Source of the DNA: Neolewinella agarilytica
GTDB lineage: Bacteria > Bacteroidota > Bacteroidia > Chitinophagales > Saprospiraceae
Length of the DNA: 64,000 nt
Assembly (NCBI RefSeq): GCF_900110645.1
Contig: NZ_FOFB01000021.1
Span: forward strand, 1 to 64,000
Direction: 5' to 3'
The translations under genes were made by a program, and so were the position numbers. Under the pieces are notes generated by a model. That model was not told the DNA's origin, ran no database searches, and saw nothing but the letters and a program-made list of their open reading frames with translations. Positions 38,469 to 46,425 of the stretch are shown here, piece after piece (positions within the stretch are counted from its first letter, which is position 1; each line of letters begins with the position of its first letter).

Positions 38469-40496
38469 CTATTTCCATATCACAGGCAGAAAAACGGTCA
38501 TTTCACTAATCCCCCGGTTATTCCAGGAGTAGTAAGGAACCAGTTGGGTAGAATAGGTCGTCCAGTCAGGCTTAGTCACCTTGCGGTACATTCCTTCTTT
38601 CTTATCTTGTCTGAGCTTTACGTCGGCATTAATAACGGTTACCCCGCCAAGAAAGTCACCGCGATGTACCGCTTCAAACTCCTGGTCACCGGGCAGGTAA
38701 ACATCCAGTATTTTCGTGTCTTCTGGTAAATCAGGCGTTTCCATTGCGTACACAATTGGTCCACGCTTCAGCGCTACCTGGTTGCGTACCTCCTCGATGA
38801 GCGGGTGGCCTTCTACCATATTGACGGGCATGGGCATTTCGAGGGTAAGCACGTCGCCCTTCTTCCACTTTCGGTTGATGGTGACATAGGTGCCTGGCAT
38901 CACTTCAACATCGGCGGTCTTTCCATTTATCAACACCTTTGCCTCGTCGGCCCAGGCAGGGATGCGAAGCTGGAGGTCAAAAGCCTTTCTTTTTGCCTTT
39001 TTAACCGTCAGTTTTACGGTTCCATTCCACGGGTAAGCCGTTTCCTGCTCCAACTCAATCTCAGAACCATCCAACAGGCTTGTTTTGAGCCGGTTGCCGC
39101 CGTAAAGATTGACGGCAATGCCGTCATCCGTTTTGCTGTATGCCCAGGCAGACATCTTCACTAAGGTTCTGACCAGATTAGGTGGGCAACAGAAGCAGTC
39201 GATATAGGGCTCCCGACAAGCAGATTCTGTGCTGGAATAGTCCCTTTGTCCCTTATTCATTCGCAGGGGATTGGCGTAGAAATAATCCTTACCCTCCAGA
39301 CTGATGCCCACCAACGCACTGTTGTAGAGCACCGTTTCCATCACGTCAGCATATTTGGCTTCGCCTTTGAGCCCGAGCATCCGCCAGTTAAACATAGCGT
39401 TGGCAATGTTGGCACAGGTTTCGTTATAGGCCGTGGCATTGGGCATCATGTAATCATCAATGAACCCCTCATGGACCATGTCAAAGGGCTTACTTGCTCC
39501 GTGGTGCACCTGACCCAACGCACCGGTCACATACATTTTGCGGTTAACGGCACTGTCCCAGATGCGCTCAAGCGCATCTACGATGGCTTGCTCTCCGGTT
39601 TCGGCGTAGACATCAGCGGCACCGGACCAGAGGTACATCCCCAGAACGGCATGACCGACAGCTTCCGTTTCCTCCCGTAAGGGCGTTCGGTTTTGGTGCT
39701 GGTCTCCGACGAAAAAGAACGGTACAGTATTATCAGCAGGCATCGCGTTGCGCTTACCGACTTTATTACTTCCCCGGTTATCCACGAAGGTCTGGGCTAA
39801 CTCCAGGTAGCGTTTGTCTCCTGTTGTCCGGTAGAGCTCTACCAGCCCCATAATCTGCGATGGGTTAAAGCCAAAACTCTTTAAACTGGCAGGTGTTGGC
39901 TGAAACTTTTCGTAGAGGAAGTCTGCGTTCTTTTTGGCTATGTCCAGAAAGTTCGTCTTTCCCGTTAGTCGGTGATGAATGCATGCACTCGTGATCAGGT
40001 GCCCGCTGTTATACATTTCATGGTGGTTAACTTTTGAATACCGCGGGGTCCCCTTGATCTGAGTATGCGTGGAAAGGTATCCATCATCCTCCTGTGCCTG
40101 ACCGATGATGGCAATGAGCTCGTCAAGTTCTTCTACGATTCGCTCATCTTTATTCATCCCGTAGAGGTACATAGATGCTTCCATCCATTTATAGAAATCA
40201 CCGTCGTGCCACCACATTCCTTTGGGCTTTCCTTCCATCAGGCCGGCAGCTATTTTGAAATTGTTCAGGCCATGTCCGACATCGCCCTTCAACAGCGTGC
40301 CCATATGTGGAACCATGGTGTGTTCCGCTACCTTTACTTTGTCCGCCCAGAAACCCTCGGTCCATTCGCAGTCTCCAATATCGATACTTCGGAAAGTGAC
40401 GTGCGGACTGTTTGCATTATTGATGATACCTTTTTGCTGGGCAAAGATTGACAGCCATAGCAAAGAGGTCAGGCAGAAGATGAATAGTCGTTTCAT
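38469..40496 (-). CDS. GH127-family hydrolase, predicted periplasmic
   Basis: The protein has 675 residues with a cleavable signal peptide (FCLTSLLWLSIFAQ). It is closely similar to the cytosolic paralogue across its length: WTEGFWADKVKVAEHTMVPHMG, WWHDGDFYKWMEAS, QVHHGASKPFDMVHEGF, NETCANIANAMFNWRML and CFCCPPNLVRTL. The Glu-x-Cys and Cys-Cys zinc/catalytic residues are conserved. The paralogues appear to divide one activity between periplasm and cytosol. It is encoded 305 bp downstream of the aldolase gene; that gap holds a motif-bearing hairpin. The likely product is anhydrogalactose, with L-arabinofuranose as the alternative. Confidence 0.93.
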   Translation of the reverse strand: MKRLFIFCLTSLLWLSIFAQQKGIINNANSPHVTFRSIDIGDCEWTEGFWADKVKVAEHTMVPHMGTLLKGDVGHGLNNFKIAAGLMEGKPKGMWWHDGDFYKWMEASMYLYGMNKDERIVEELDELIAIIGQAQEDDGYLSTHTQIKGTPRYSKVNHHEMYNSGHLITSACIHHRLTGKTNFLDIAKKNADFLYEKFQPTPASLKSFGFNPSQIMGLVELYRTTGDKRYLELAQTFVDNRGSNKVGKRNAMPADNTVPFFFVGDQHQNRTPLREETEAVGHAVLGMYLWSGAADVYAETGEQAIVDALERIWDSAVNRKMYVTGALGQVHHGASKPFDMVHEGFIDDYMMPNATAYNETCANIANAMFNWRMLGLKGEAKYADVMETVLYNSALVGISLEGKDYFYANPLRMNKGQRDYSSTESACREPYIDCFCCPPNLVRTLVKMSAWAYSKTDDGIAVNLYGGNRLKTSLLDGSEIELEQETAYPWNGTVKLTVKKAKRKAFDLQLRIPAWADEAKVLINGKTADVEVMPGTYVTINRKWKKGDVLTLEMPMPVNMVEGHPLIEEVRNQVALKRGPIVYAMETPDLPEDTKILDVYLPGDQEFEAVHRGDFLGGVTVINADVKLRQDKKEGMYRKVTKPDWTTYSTQLVPYYSWNNRGISEMTVFLPVIWK

Positions 40497-40801
40497 TGGT
40501 TACATGATCATTAGTGGTAAAATGGGGGCAGGCGCGAACGCCCTGGCAGGCTTGGCGGGGACCGCAGGTGCAGGGGATTGCTTAAGGGAGCAAAGGGGAG
40601 GTAGTTTAATCCCTTGCGATCAGAATGATCGCCCTGCGGACAAGCATTGCTCCTTTACCCTAACCTTTGCACCAGCGGACGCGCCACCTCTGTATGAAGC
40701 AAAGAGACGGGAAAAAATGAGGTCGAACTGGCCGTATTTTAACTCCATGCTGTCCATCATTACCCATTTACCGTTAAAAACATATTATTATGAATTCAAT
40801 T
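40497..40801. repeat. Intergenic hairpin region with paired dispersed motifs
   Basis: No gene is seen in this ~305 bp gap. A half-copy CGCAGGTGCA (40563-40572, minus) and a near copy TGCACCAGCG-GAC-GCGCC (40668-40685, plus, one mismatch) form inverted arms, with GGCGC at 40531-40535. Inside, GGAGCAAAGG/CCTTTGCTCC-like pairing and a perfect 7-bp stem GCGATCA (40616-40622)/TGATCGC (40626-40632) allow a nested fold. It separates the aldolase gene from the GH127-sulfatase run on the same strand and may act as a transcript-processing or partial termination site. Confidence 0.65.
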
Positions 40802-41452
40802 CTACTGTTTTGATTTTGCGGGAATAGCCCGCAAAATGTGTTCAAAGTGTTTTCTCAGTCCATTATAATCCCCGGCAGCTATTAACGCTTTATTTAGCAG
40901 CGAACTCCCCATGCCTACACCCGCCACTCCGACTTCAAAAAAGGAGGCAATATTCTGCAACGAAACGCCTCCGGTGGGGATCAGCTTAATCTGTGGTAAT
41001 GGTCCACTCAGGTCTTTTATGTATTTAGTCCCCAGCTGGCTGGCCGGGAATACTTTTACGGCCGTCGCTCCCAGGCGCCAGGCGCGGTAAATTTCCGTTG
41101 GGGTATACGCCCCCGGAAATACGGGGATTTCCTGCCCAACGCAGGTGGTCACCACCTGCTCGTCAAGAATGGGCGTTACGATGAAGCCCGCTCCTGCGGC
41201 CAGTGCCTGCTCCAGTTCCGCTGGCGTACAGACCGTTCCCGCACCTACGTTGAGCTCCGGAAAGCGGCGCTTAACCTCGGTAATTATACCCGCAACGTTC
41301 GGCGTATTCATCGTCACTTCCAGCGTGTAAAGTCCCGCTTCCAGCATCGTCTCGGCGATCCGGTAACAATCTTCTGCGGACTGGTTCCGGATAATCCCAA
41401 CCACGGGAGCCTGCCGAAATAATTCCATTGAAAAGGAGGAAGTCTTAGTCAT
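40802..41452 (-). CDS. KDPG/KDPGal aldolase
   Basis: The preferred start is the Met at 41452, which overlaps the kinase stop by 8 nt and matches the family length (~216 residues); an upstream Met at 41512 adds unrelated sequence. Family motifs: VVGIIRNQSAEDC, the catalytic-Glu region LEVTMNTP, GAGTVCTP, FIVTPILDE, and the Schiff-base lysine in TAVKVFPASQLGTKYIK, followed by PTGGVSL. It cleaves 2-dehydro-3-deoxy-6-phospho-sugar acids to pyruvate and glyceraldehyde-3-phosphate. Next to a DgoK-type kinase it most likely uses the galacto isomer (DgoA/DauD role). It is last in the five-gene sugar-acid operon. Confidence 0.93.
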   Translation of the reverse strand: MTKTSSFSMELFRQAPVVGIIRNQSAEDCYRIAETMLEAGLYTLEVTMNTPNVAGIITEVKRRFPELNVGAGTVCTPAELEQALAAGAGFIVTPILDEQVVTTCVGQEIPVFPGAYTPTEIYRAWRLGATAVKVFPASQLGTKYIKDLSGPLPQIKLIPTGGVSLQNIASFFEVGVAGVGMGSSLLNKALIAAGDYNGLRKHFEHILRAIPAKSKQ

Positions 41453-42398
41453 TCCGTAGCATAATTTTGCGCTGCCCTGACAGCAGGGCCCGTTGCAGCT
41501 CTTCCGCCCCAAAGACGGTTAAACGATCGGGGCCAACTAATTCCTGCAACGCCCGCTTGTAGAGTAATAATAGTGGACCGGAGCCGGCCAGATAGCAGAA
41601 TTCATCATTTGTGTTGGATAAATACCGAAGTTCATCACCAATCAGCAGGCCACTGAGCTGTAAATAGCTTTTTCCCGGGTCAGCCTGCCTAAGCACATCA
41701 CCGGCCCGAATGGAAAAAAGATGACTGGCGGCACCGTCTTGCGCACCGGCCCGAAGGCCGGACAGATACGCCCCTTCGTTAGCCACATCAAGGGCTTCCG
41801 GACGGAGAGAATTAGACAGGATACTTTTACTGGAGAGCAGTTCGAACAGCTCGCCCGTCATGTAGGATCCAAAATCGGTAAAGGCTCCCTGCCGGTAATT
41901 CAGGTGTTTACTGTGTGTGCCGGGGAGCAACAACACTCCTTCACGGTCGGCCTTCATTAATTCGAGCAAGCCCAGCGCCTGCGTCTCTTCACCACGCATC
42001 ATTCCGGTGCTGCTTTTCACCCCGGAGATAATGTGCAATGGCTGTCCACCCTCAAGTACGTATTCTTCCACCCTGAAGCCAGCAGCATCCGCCGTGATGG
42101 GTAACTCTCCGTAAGGCAGGTCAACCATGCCAATATTGGCCGAGGCCATACCGGAAACTACCACGGGTTCCCTCTGATATTCATCAGGTATTCTGCCTAT
42201 TTGACCACTGAGATACCGGGCAAAGTGGGCGTAACGGTCGCCCGTACCTGCCCGTAAGAACTCGTTGTTCAGGTCACGAATCCCAAGACCGCCCGTCAGC
42301 TCAAACGCTACGTCAAGGGTAATACTGCTAACGACTCTGAGGCGGAAGTTTGTGGTCCCCCAGTCGCAACTAATGAAGTAATCGGGTTTTCTTTTCAT
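41445..42398 (-). CDS. dgoK: 2-dehydro-3-deoxygalactonokinase
   Basis: The protein has 317 residues. The ASKHA-type phosphate loop CDWGTTNFRLRVV is at residues ~11-23. Typical DgoK segments follow: VVSGMASANIGMVDLPYGELP, ISGVKSSTGMMRGEETQALGLL and LLPGTHSKHLNYRQGAFTDFGSYMTGEL (read in two parts), then a GLLIGDELRYL motif and a terminal GSGPLLLLY. It phosphorylates 2-dehydro-3-deoxy-D-galactonate at C6, feeding the adjacent aldolase. The start overlaps the dehydrogenase stop (ATGA) and the stop overlaps the aldolase start, so the three genes are translationally coupled. This is the DauK position of the 3,6-anhydro-D-galactose pathway. Confidence 0.93.
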   Translation of the reverse strand: MKRKPDYFISCDWGTTNFRLRVVSSITLDVAFELTGGLGIRDLNNEFLRAGTGDRYAHFARYLSGQIGRIPDEYQREPVVVSGMASANIGMVDLPYGELPITADAAGFRVEEYVLEGGQPLHIISGVKSSTGMMRGEETQALGLLELMKADREGVLLLPGTHSKHLNYRQGAFTDFGSYMTGELFELLSSKSILSNSLRPEALDVANEGAYLSGLRAGAQDGAASHLFSIRAGDVLRQADPGKSYLQLSGLLIGDELRYLSNTNDEFCYLAGSGPLLLLYKRALQELVGPDRLTVFGAEELQRALLSGQRKIMLRND

Positions 42399-43840
42399 AA
42401 AGTAATGGCCTGACTTACCCGTTTACGGATCAGATAATCGTCCAGGGCGTAAGGGGAGCAATCTACGCCAAAACCACTGTTTTTGATGCCACCATGAGGC
42501 AGGTAAATATCGTACTTGACGCCATTGAGCTGTACTTCTCCGAACTCAAGCTCACGGGCAAAGAAATCCATGGTCTCCTGGCTGCCGGTAAATACGTAGG
42601 AAACCAGGCCGCTATCCGTTTCGTTGGCCAGGGCAATTACTTCCTCCCGGGTAGAAAAGGGAACGATGATGGCTACCGGGCCAAATATTTCCCGCTGTAA
42701 AACGGAGGCCTCCGGATCATTGAGCCGGAGAACAGTAGGCTCGTAGTAGTAACCGGGGCGGTCCAATTCACTGCCTCCAAAAACCAACTCTGCCCCCTGC
42801 GTTTGCGCCTCTTTGACAATGTCATCGACCTTGAGCACAGAAGCACGGTTCGTAAGCGGGCCCATATCCGGATTTTCTTCCTTCCCAAAACCAATGCTAG
42901 TCGTCCGGAAGCGCGCTTCCATTCCTTCTGTAAATGCATCGATCACTGACTCGTGAATGTAAAAGCGGTTAGGCGCAACACAAATCTGACCGCTATTACC
43001 CACCTTGAGTGCGACGCCAAGATTGATTGCTTGCTCCAGGTCCGCATCTTCAAAAACGATGAAGGGCGCGTTACCACCACATTCCATGCTAAACCGTTTC
43101 AGAGACGTAGCACTGCTCTGCCGGATCAGCTTCTGAGCTGTTTCCGTTGAGCCGATCATCGTAATTAATCGTGGAATGGTGCTTTCACACAGAGGAATGC
43201 CTACGTCCTGAACGTCTCCGCAGATAACGGTTACCACTCCGGCCGGAAAACCAATCTCGTGGCATATCTCTCCGATGATATAAGCGGAAAGCGGTGAGAA
43301 CTCCGACGGCTTGATAATGATGGAACAGCCCGCAGCCAGGGCCGGTCCAAGCTTGAAACCAAGATTTAACAGCGGAAAGTTATAAGCTAGGAAGGCAACG
43401 GTAACACCTACGGGCTGTGAAATTAAGCGATGGGTGTGGGTTCCTTCCCGGTCCGGAATATCGGTGTCTCCCCTACTCTCCATCTCCGTGGCGTAGTATT
43501 GCAATGAATTGGAAATGCTGGTCAGGTCTTCATCCGTTCCCGCCCATACTTTTCCCATTTCGTGAGAAATGGCGTGGCGCAGATAATCTCTCTTTTCCAG
43601 AATACCAGCCCGCAGTTTTGTCATCCATTCCTTTCTGCTCTCAAGGGGTAAGACTGACCAGGCTTTGAATCCCCGTTGTGCACTTTCCAGGGCTTGTTCG
43701 GTATCCTCTTTACCCGCCCAGGCAATGGTAGCAATTACGGTTTCATCTCCAGGGCATATCACGTCAAATGTCTTACCCGAAGCTGCCTCGCGCAGTTCTC
43801 CGTCGATGTATAGTTTCTTATGACCGAAGTGCATAGTCAC
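42395..43840 (-). CDS. NAD(P)-dependent aldehyde dehydrogenase, candidate anhydrogalactose dehydrogenase
   Basis: The 481-residue aldehyde dehydrogenase has the catalytic Cys in NSGQICVAPN, the general-base Glu in SMECGGNAP, the oxyanion Asn in LAYNFPLLN, and the E-F-G-P motif EIFGPVA. It resembles succinate-semialdehyde dehydrogenases, as does a second gene at 49436, but it is locked in an operon with a DgoK kinase, a KDPGal-type aldolase and an enolase-superfamily protein. That set equals the DauA position, where 3,6-anhydro-D-galactose is oxidised to its aldonate. The activity itself is inferred. A motif-like stretch with two substitutions lies inside the gene at 42791-42809. Confidence 0.85.
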   Translation of the reverse strand: MTMHFGHKKLYIDGELREAASGKTFDVICPGDETVIATIAWAGKEDTEQALESAQRGFKAWSVLPLESRKEWMTKLRAGILEKRDYLRHAISHEMGKVWAGTDEDLTSISNSLQYYATEMESRGDTDIPDREGTHTHRLISQPVGVTVAFLAYNFPLLNLGFKLGPALAAGCSIIIKPSEFSPLSAYIIGEICHEIGFPAGVVTVICGDVQDVGIPLCESTIPRLITMIGSTETAQKLIRQSSATSLKRFSMECGGNAPFIVFEDADLEQAINLGVALKVGNSGQICVAPNRFYIHESVIDAFTEGMEARFRTTSIGFGKEENPDMGPLTNRASVLKVDDIVKEAQTQGAELVFGGSELDRPGYYYEPTVLRLNDPEASVLQREIFGPVAIIVPFSTREEVIALANETDSGLVSYVFTGSQETMDFFARELEFGEVQLNGVKYDIYLPHGGIKNSGFGVDCSPYALDDYLIRKRVSQAITL

Positions 43841-43864
43841 GCTGTTTTTATTAGTTATGTATTG

Positions 43865-44872
43865 TTAGCTCAGGCCGTTGGAATATCCGAGTACGATGGT
43901 GGCAACTATCAGGATAAGCAAACCGAACAAAAGGGTCATGAAAGGTCCTTTGGCCCCGTCCCATTCCTTGTTCAGGTAAGCCCAGATATTACTGACAATG
44001 AGGGACACCCCCAACAGGATCGGCCAGCCAATAACCGGGCCGATATCTCCCATCAGGGTAGCTCCCTGGCCATAAACGCCAAGTGCACCAAACCAGAGCA
44101 GTCCGGCAGCAACAGACCAGGAGTAGGCTTTCCCCGACCCCGCCACGGAGAAAGAAGCCCAGCTTTTGTTTTTGAAGAGCAGGAAAATGGCGTAGCCTGC
44201 ATTCATCAGGTAAGCGCCCAACAAAACCACCACCCAAACGGCCAGGCTTGTGTTTCGGGTTATCACCCCTGCTTCTGCCGCGATCTCCCCGACGGGTTGG
44301 GCACTCACAAACCCAACGTTGAGCAAGGCTGACAGTACACCGCTGAGCAGAGCGATTACCAAGCCTGCTTTAAGGTTCGAGCCACCATCTACCTCCTGCT
44401 TAAGGAGACGGTCTCTTTTAACACCAGCGTAGGCGGTAATGGCCACCCCAATGAGCATCAGCAGTACCCCACCAATCACGTAGGGAAATGCGGCCATGCC
44501 GGTTACCTCTTCCAACTGAAAGAAGGGAATCAGGCAACCCACCGCTGAGCAGACGCCCATAACGATGCCATAAGTGAGTGAGATCCCGATATAGGGGATA
44601 CTTTTTCCGAAGAGGATACCGCCAATTCCCCAGAGGAAGCCGTAAAGCATTCCGGTCCAGATAGCTTCGGACGGCGCCGCAGCGATGATCCCAAACAGAT
44701 CAGGGACGACAAGTAAAGCCCAGCTCAGCGGAAAAACAATCATAGCTACCGTGGCGTGTAGCAACCACCAGGCTTCCCACTTCAGTGGCTCCATGTGTTT
44801 CATGCCTACACCAAAACTGCCTTGAAAAACACTGGCAATAAGTACCAGAATGAAAGGAAAGCTTGCTTCCAT
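43865..44872 (-). CDS. RhaT-like sugar permease (DMT superfamily)
   Basis: The protein has 335 residues and about 10 membrane helices. It has the RhaT family look: start FILVLIASVFQGSFGVGMKH, WEAWWLLHATVAMIVFPL, GFLWGIGGILFGKSIPYIGISLTYGI, LGAYLMNAGYAIFLLFKN, and the C-terminal GWPILLGVSLIVSNIWAYL. E. coli RhaT brings in L-rhamnose with protons; this paralogue lies between the enolase-like and dehydrogenase genes, so its cargo is more likely the monosaccharide or sugar acid processed there. Gaps are 24 bp downstream and 55 bp upstream, consistent with one operon. Confidence 0.9.
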   Translation of the reverse strand: MEASFPFILVLIASVFQGSFGVGMKHMEPLKWEAWWLLHATVAMIVFPLSWALLVVPDLFGIIAAAPSEAIWTGMLYGFLWGIGGILFGKSIPYIGISLTYGIVMGVCSAVGCLIPFFQLEEVTGMAAFPYVIGGVLLMLIGVAITAYAGVKRDRLLKQEVDGGSNLKAGLVIALLSGVLSALLNVGFVSAQPVGEIAAEAGVITRNTSLAVWVVVLLGAYLMNAGYAIFLLFKNKSWASFSVAGSGKAYSWSVAAGLLWFGALGVYGQGATLMGDIGPVIGWPILLGVSLIVSNIWAYLNKEWDGAKGPFMTLLFGLLILIVATIVLGYSNGLS

Positions 44873-44927
44873 GATGACTCGGATTAATTCGTTAGTTTGA
44901 TAAGTAAAAAGGTGTTCCGGGTCTGCT

Positions 44928-46082
44928 TCAACTTACTTTCTTCCCGTTTTGAGCGGGGAGCGAATAATACGCTAAGACATCTTCATCGACTTCAAATCCA
45001 AGCCCCGGACGGCTGGGAACATCAATGTATCCATCCTTCATGCAAATGCATGGAGAGGTAAGTTTATCCCGAATGCCGTTACTCGTCCGATCGTATTCAA
45101 TATAAAAATCGGGCGGAAAGAGGCGTCCGGGAACGGGTTCCAGGTTAGCAATAAAGTGGAGTGCTGCATGAAAGGCAATTCCGGTTCCCCAGGTATGAGG
45201 AATAATCTCGACGCCGTAAGTAGATGCAAGGGCCGCAATACGTTTGGCTTCCGTTAAGCCGCCAGCGGAGCAGATGTCTATCTGCAAAATGTCTACCGAG
45301 TTGTTTTTAAGCAACTCATGATGGCCATATCTCAGGTACTCACATTCTCCTCCGGCAATGGGAATGCTCGTTTTGGTTCTGAGTTGCTGATACTGCTGGT
45401 GAAACTCCGGTGAGATGGGTTCTTCAAACCAACCAATATCGTAGGGTTCAATCTTACGGCAGAGCTCAGTAGCTTCCCGCAGGGAATAAGCGTGATTGGC
45501 ATCTACCATCAGCTTTGTGTCTGGCCCAATGGCTTTCCGTACTTCCCGCACGTTAATCAGGTCTTGCTCCGGGGTAAACCCTACTTTCATTTTGATGGCC
45601 CTGAAGCCTTGCTCAATATAACTGACGGCTTCCTGGGCCAGGCGGCTCGCTAAATTCTCTCCCTGAGAGAAATACAGCCCGGTAGCATAAGGTAATATCT
45701 GCTTGCGATGCCTTCCGCCAAGCAAAACACTAACGGGCTGGCCAAAAGTCTTACCCTTAATATCCCATAAAGCCAGGTCAATGGCACTGATGGAAGCTAC
45801 CAGTATACCCCGACGGGCGTAGTCAAGTGTTTTGCGGTACAGGTCAAACCAAATGGCTTCCTGTTCGAGCGGGTTCTTCCCGATCAGCATCGGCTGGAGA
45901 AGCTTAATGCCGGCCTCCAACACATCTGCGGGGCCATAACCTTCTCCCCAGCCAATGATGCCGCATTCGGTGCTCACTTTCACAATACAAATTCGTCGCT
46001 CCGAATACGCCCATTGTGAGAAGAAGAAGGATTCTTCCAGCTGATCAGATAATAGGTAGGTCTCAATCTTGGCGATCTTCAC
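44928..46082 (-). CDS. Mandelate-racemase/enolase-superfamily enzyme, candidate anhydrogalactonate cycloisomerase
   Basis: The protein has 384 residues. It has an N-terminal capping domain (~1-125) and a barrel with the full mandelate-racemase subgroup set: Lys164-x-Lys166 (AIKMKVG), metal ligands Asp194 (MVDANHAYS), Glu220 (FEEPISP) and Glu246 (GGECEY), then Asp269 (QIDICSAGG) paired with His296 (IPHTWGTGI). Members abstract the proton alpha to a carboxylate, as sugar-acid dehydratases and cycloisomerases do. D-galactonate dehydratase (DgoD) is the alternative, but with the partner dehydrogenase and GH127/GH117 the 3,6-anhydrogalactonate cycloisomerase (DauB-like) fits better. It is the first gene of the sugar-acid operon, with a candidate promoter just upstream. 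Confidence 0.85.
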   Translation of the reverse strand: MKIAKIETYLLSDQLEESFFFSQWAYSERRICIVKVSTECGIIGWGEGYGPADVLEAGIKLLQPMLIGKNPLEQEAIWFDLYRKTLDYARRGILVASISAIDLALWDIKGKTFGQPVSVLLGGRHRKQILPYATGLYFSQGENLASRLAQEAVSYIEQGFRAIKMKVGFTPEQDLINVREVRKAIGPDTKLMVDANHAYSLREATELCRKIEPYDIGWFEEPISPEFHQQYQQLRTKTSIPIAGGECEYLRYGHHELLKNNSVDILQIDICSAGGLTEAKRIAALASTYGVEIIPHTWGTGIAFHAALHFIANLEPVPGRLFPPDFYIEYDRTSNGIRDKLTSPCICMKDGYIDVPSRPGLGFEVDEDVLAYYSLPAQNGKKVS

Positions 46083-46106
46083 GAGTTAGACTTTTAGATA
46101 GTGGAA

Positions 46107-46114
46107 CAAAGCTA
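46107..46114 (-). promoter_or_regulatory. Candidate -7 box of the sugar-acid operon
   Basis: Read on the minus strand this is TAGCTTTG, an exact match to the Bacteroidota -7 consensus TAnnTTTG. It lies 24 bp upstream of the enolase-like start. No good TTTG -33 element is visible about 19-21 nt further up, so the call is tentative. Confidence 0.35.
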
Positions 46115-46298
46115 GCCGCTGAGGAAATCGAAAACCAGCAGGTAATTATCCATGGCAAGCAGGATATTAACTGCCCTGATGCAGTAGGCTACTTCCGAGG
46201 GATCAATATTGGCTAGGTCCTAAGATAAGCCGGGGGTGTTTTAATCCTTTCCGTCCTGCTATCACAGAACTTCATTTTTCTACACCATAAGTTTCTCA

Positions 46299-46316
46299 GG
46301 CGCTCACGCAGGTGCA
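46299..46316 (-). repeat. Dispersed motif TGCACCTGCG-N3-GCGCC, copy 6
   Basis: This is an exact minus-strand copy (spacer TGA). It lies in the divergent intergenic region, about 110 bp upstream of the DUF5060 hydrolase gene. No inverted partner is seen. Confidence 0.7.
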
Positions 46317-46425
46317 AAGAAGGTTTTAGGGGCAATGATTCTACCGCGTATGCCTTAGCTTACGGATAGGCCCTGGCCAACAGCTGCCATATTGTGCGTT
46401 CCGAAAAAACAGAAAAACAACTACC

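Larger units (their letters stand above)
46083..46425. other. Divergent promoter region with motif copy
   Basis: This ~340 bp non-coding gap lies between the minus-strand sugar-acid operon and the plus-strand DUF5060 hydrolase gene. It holds a TAnnTTTG-type box for the minus strand and one dispersed motif copy. I see no further gene or RNA. Confidence 0.6.

Noticed and set aside
34827-40496. Reading the locus as an arabinan/pectin PUL because of GH127 and GH28
   Set aside because: The six sulfatases, the GH117 and the kinase-aldolase-enolase-dehydrogenase set are not expected for arabinan or pectin, and no GH43/GH51, pectate lyase or KduI/KduD gene is present. It is kept only as an alternative.
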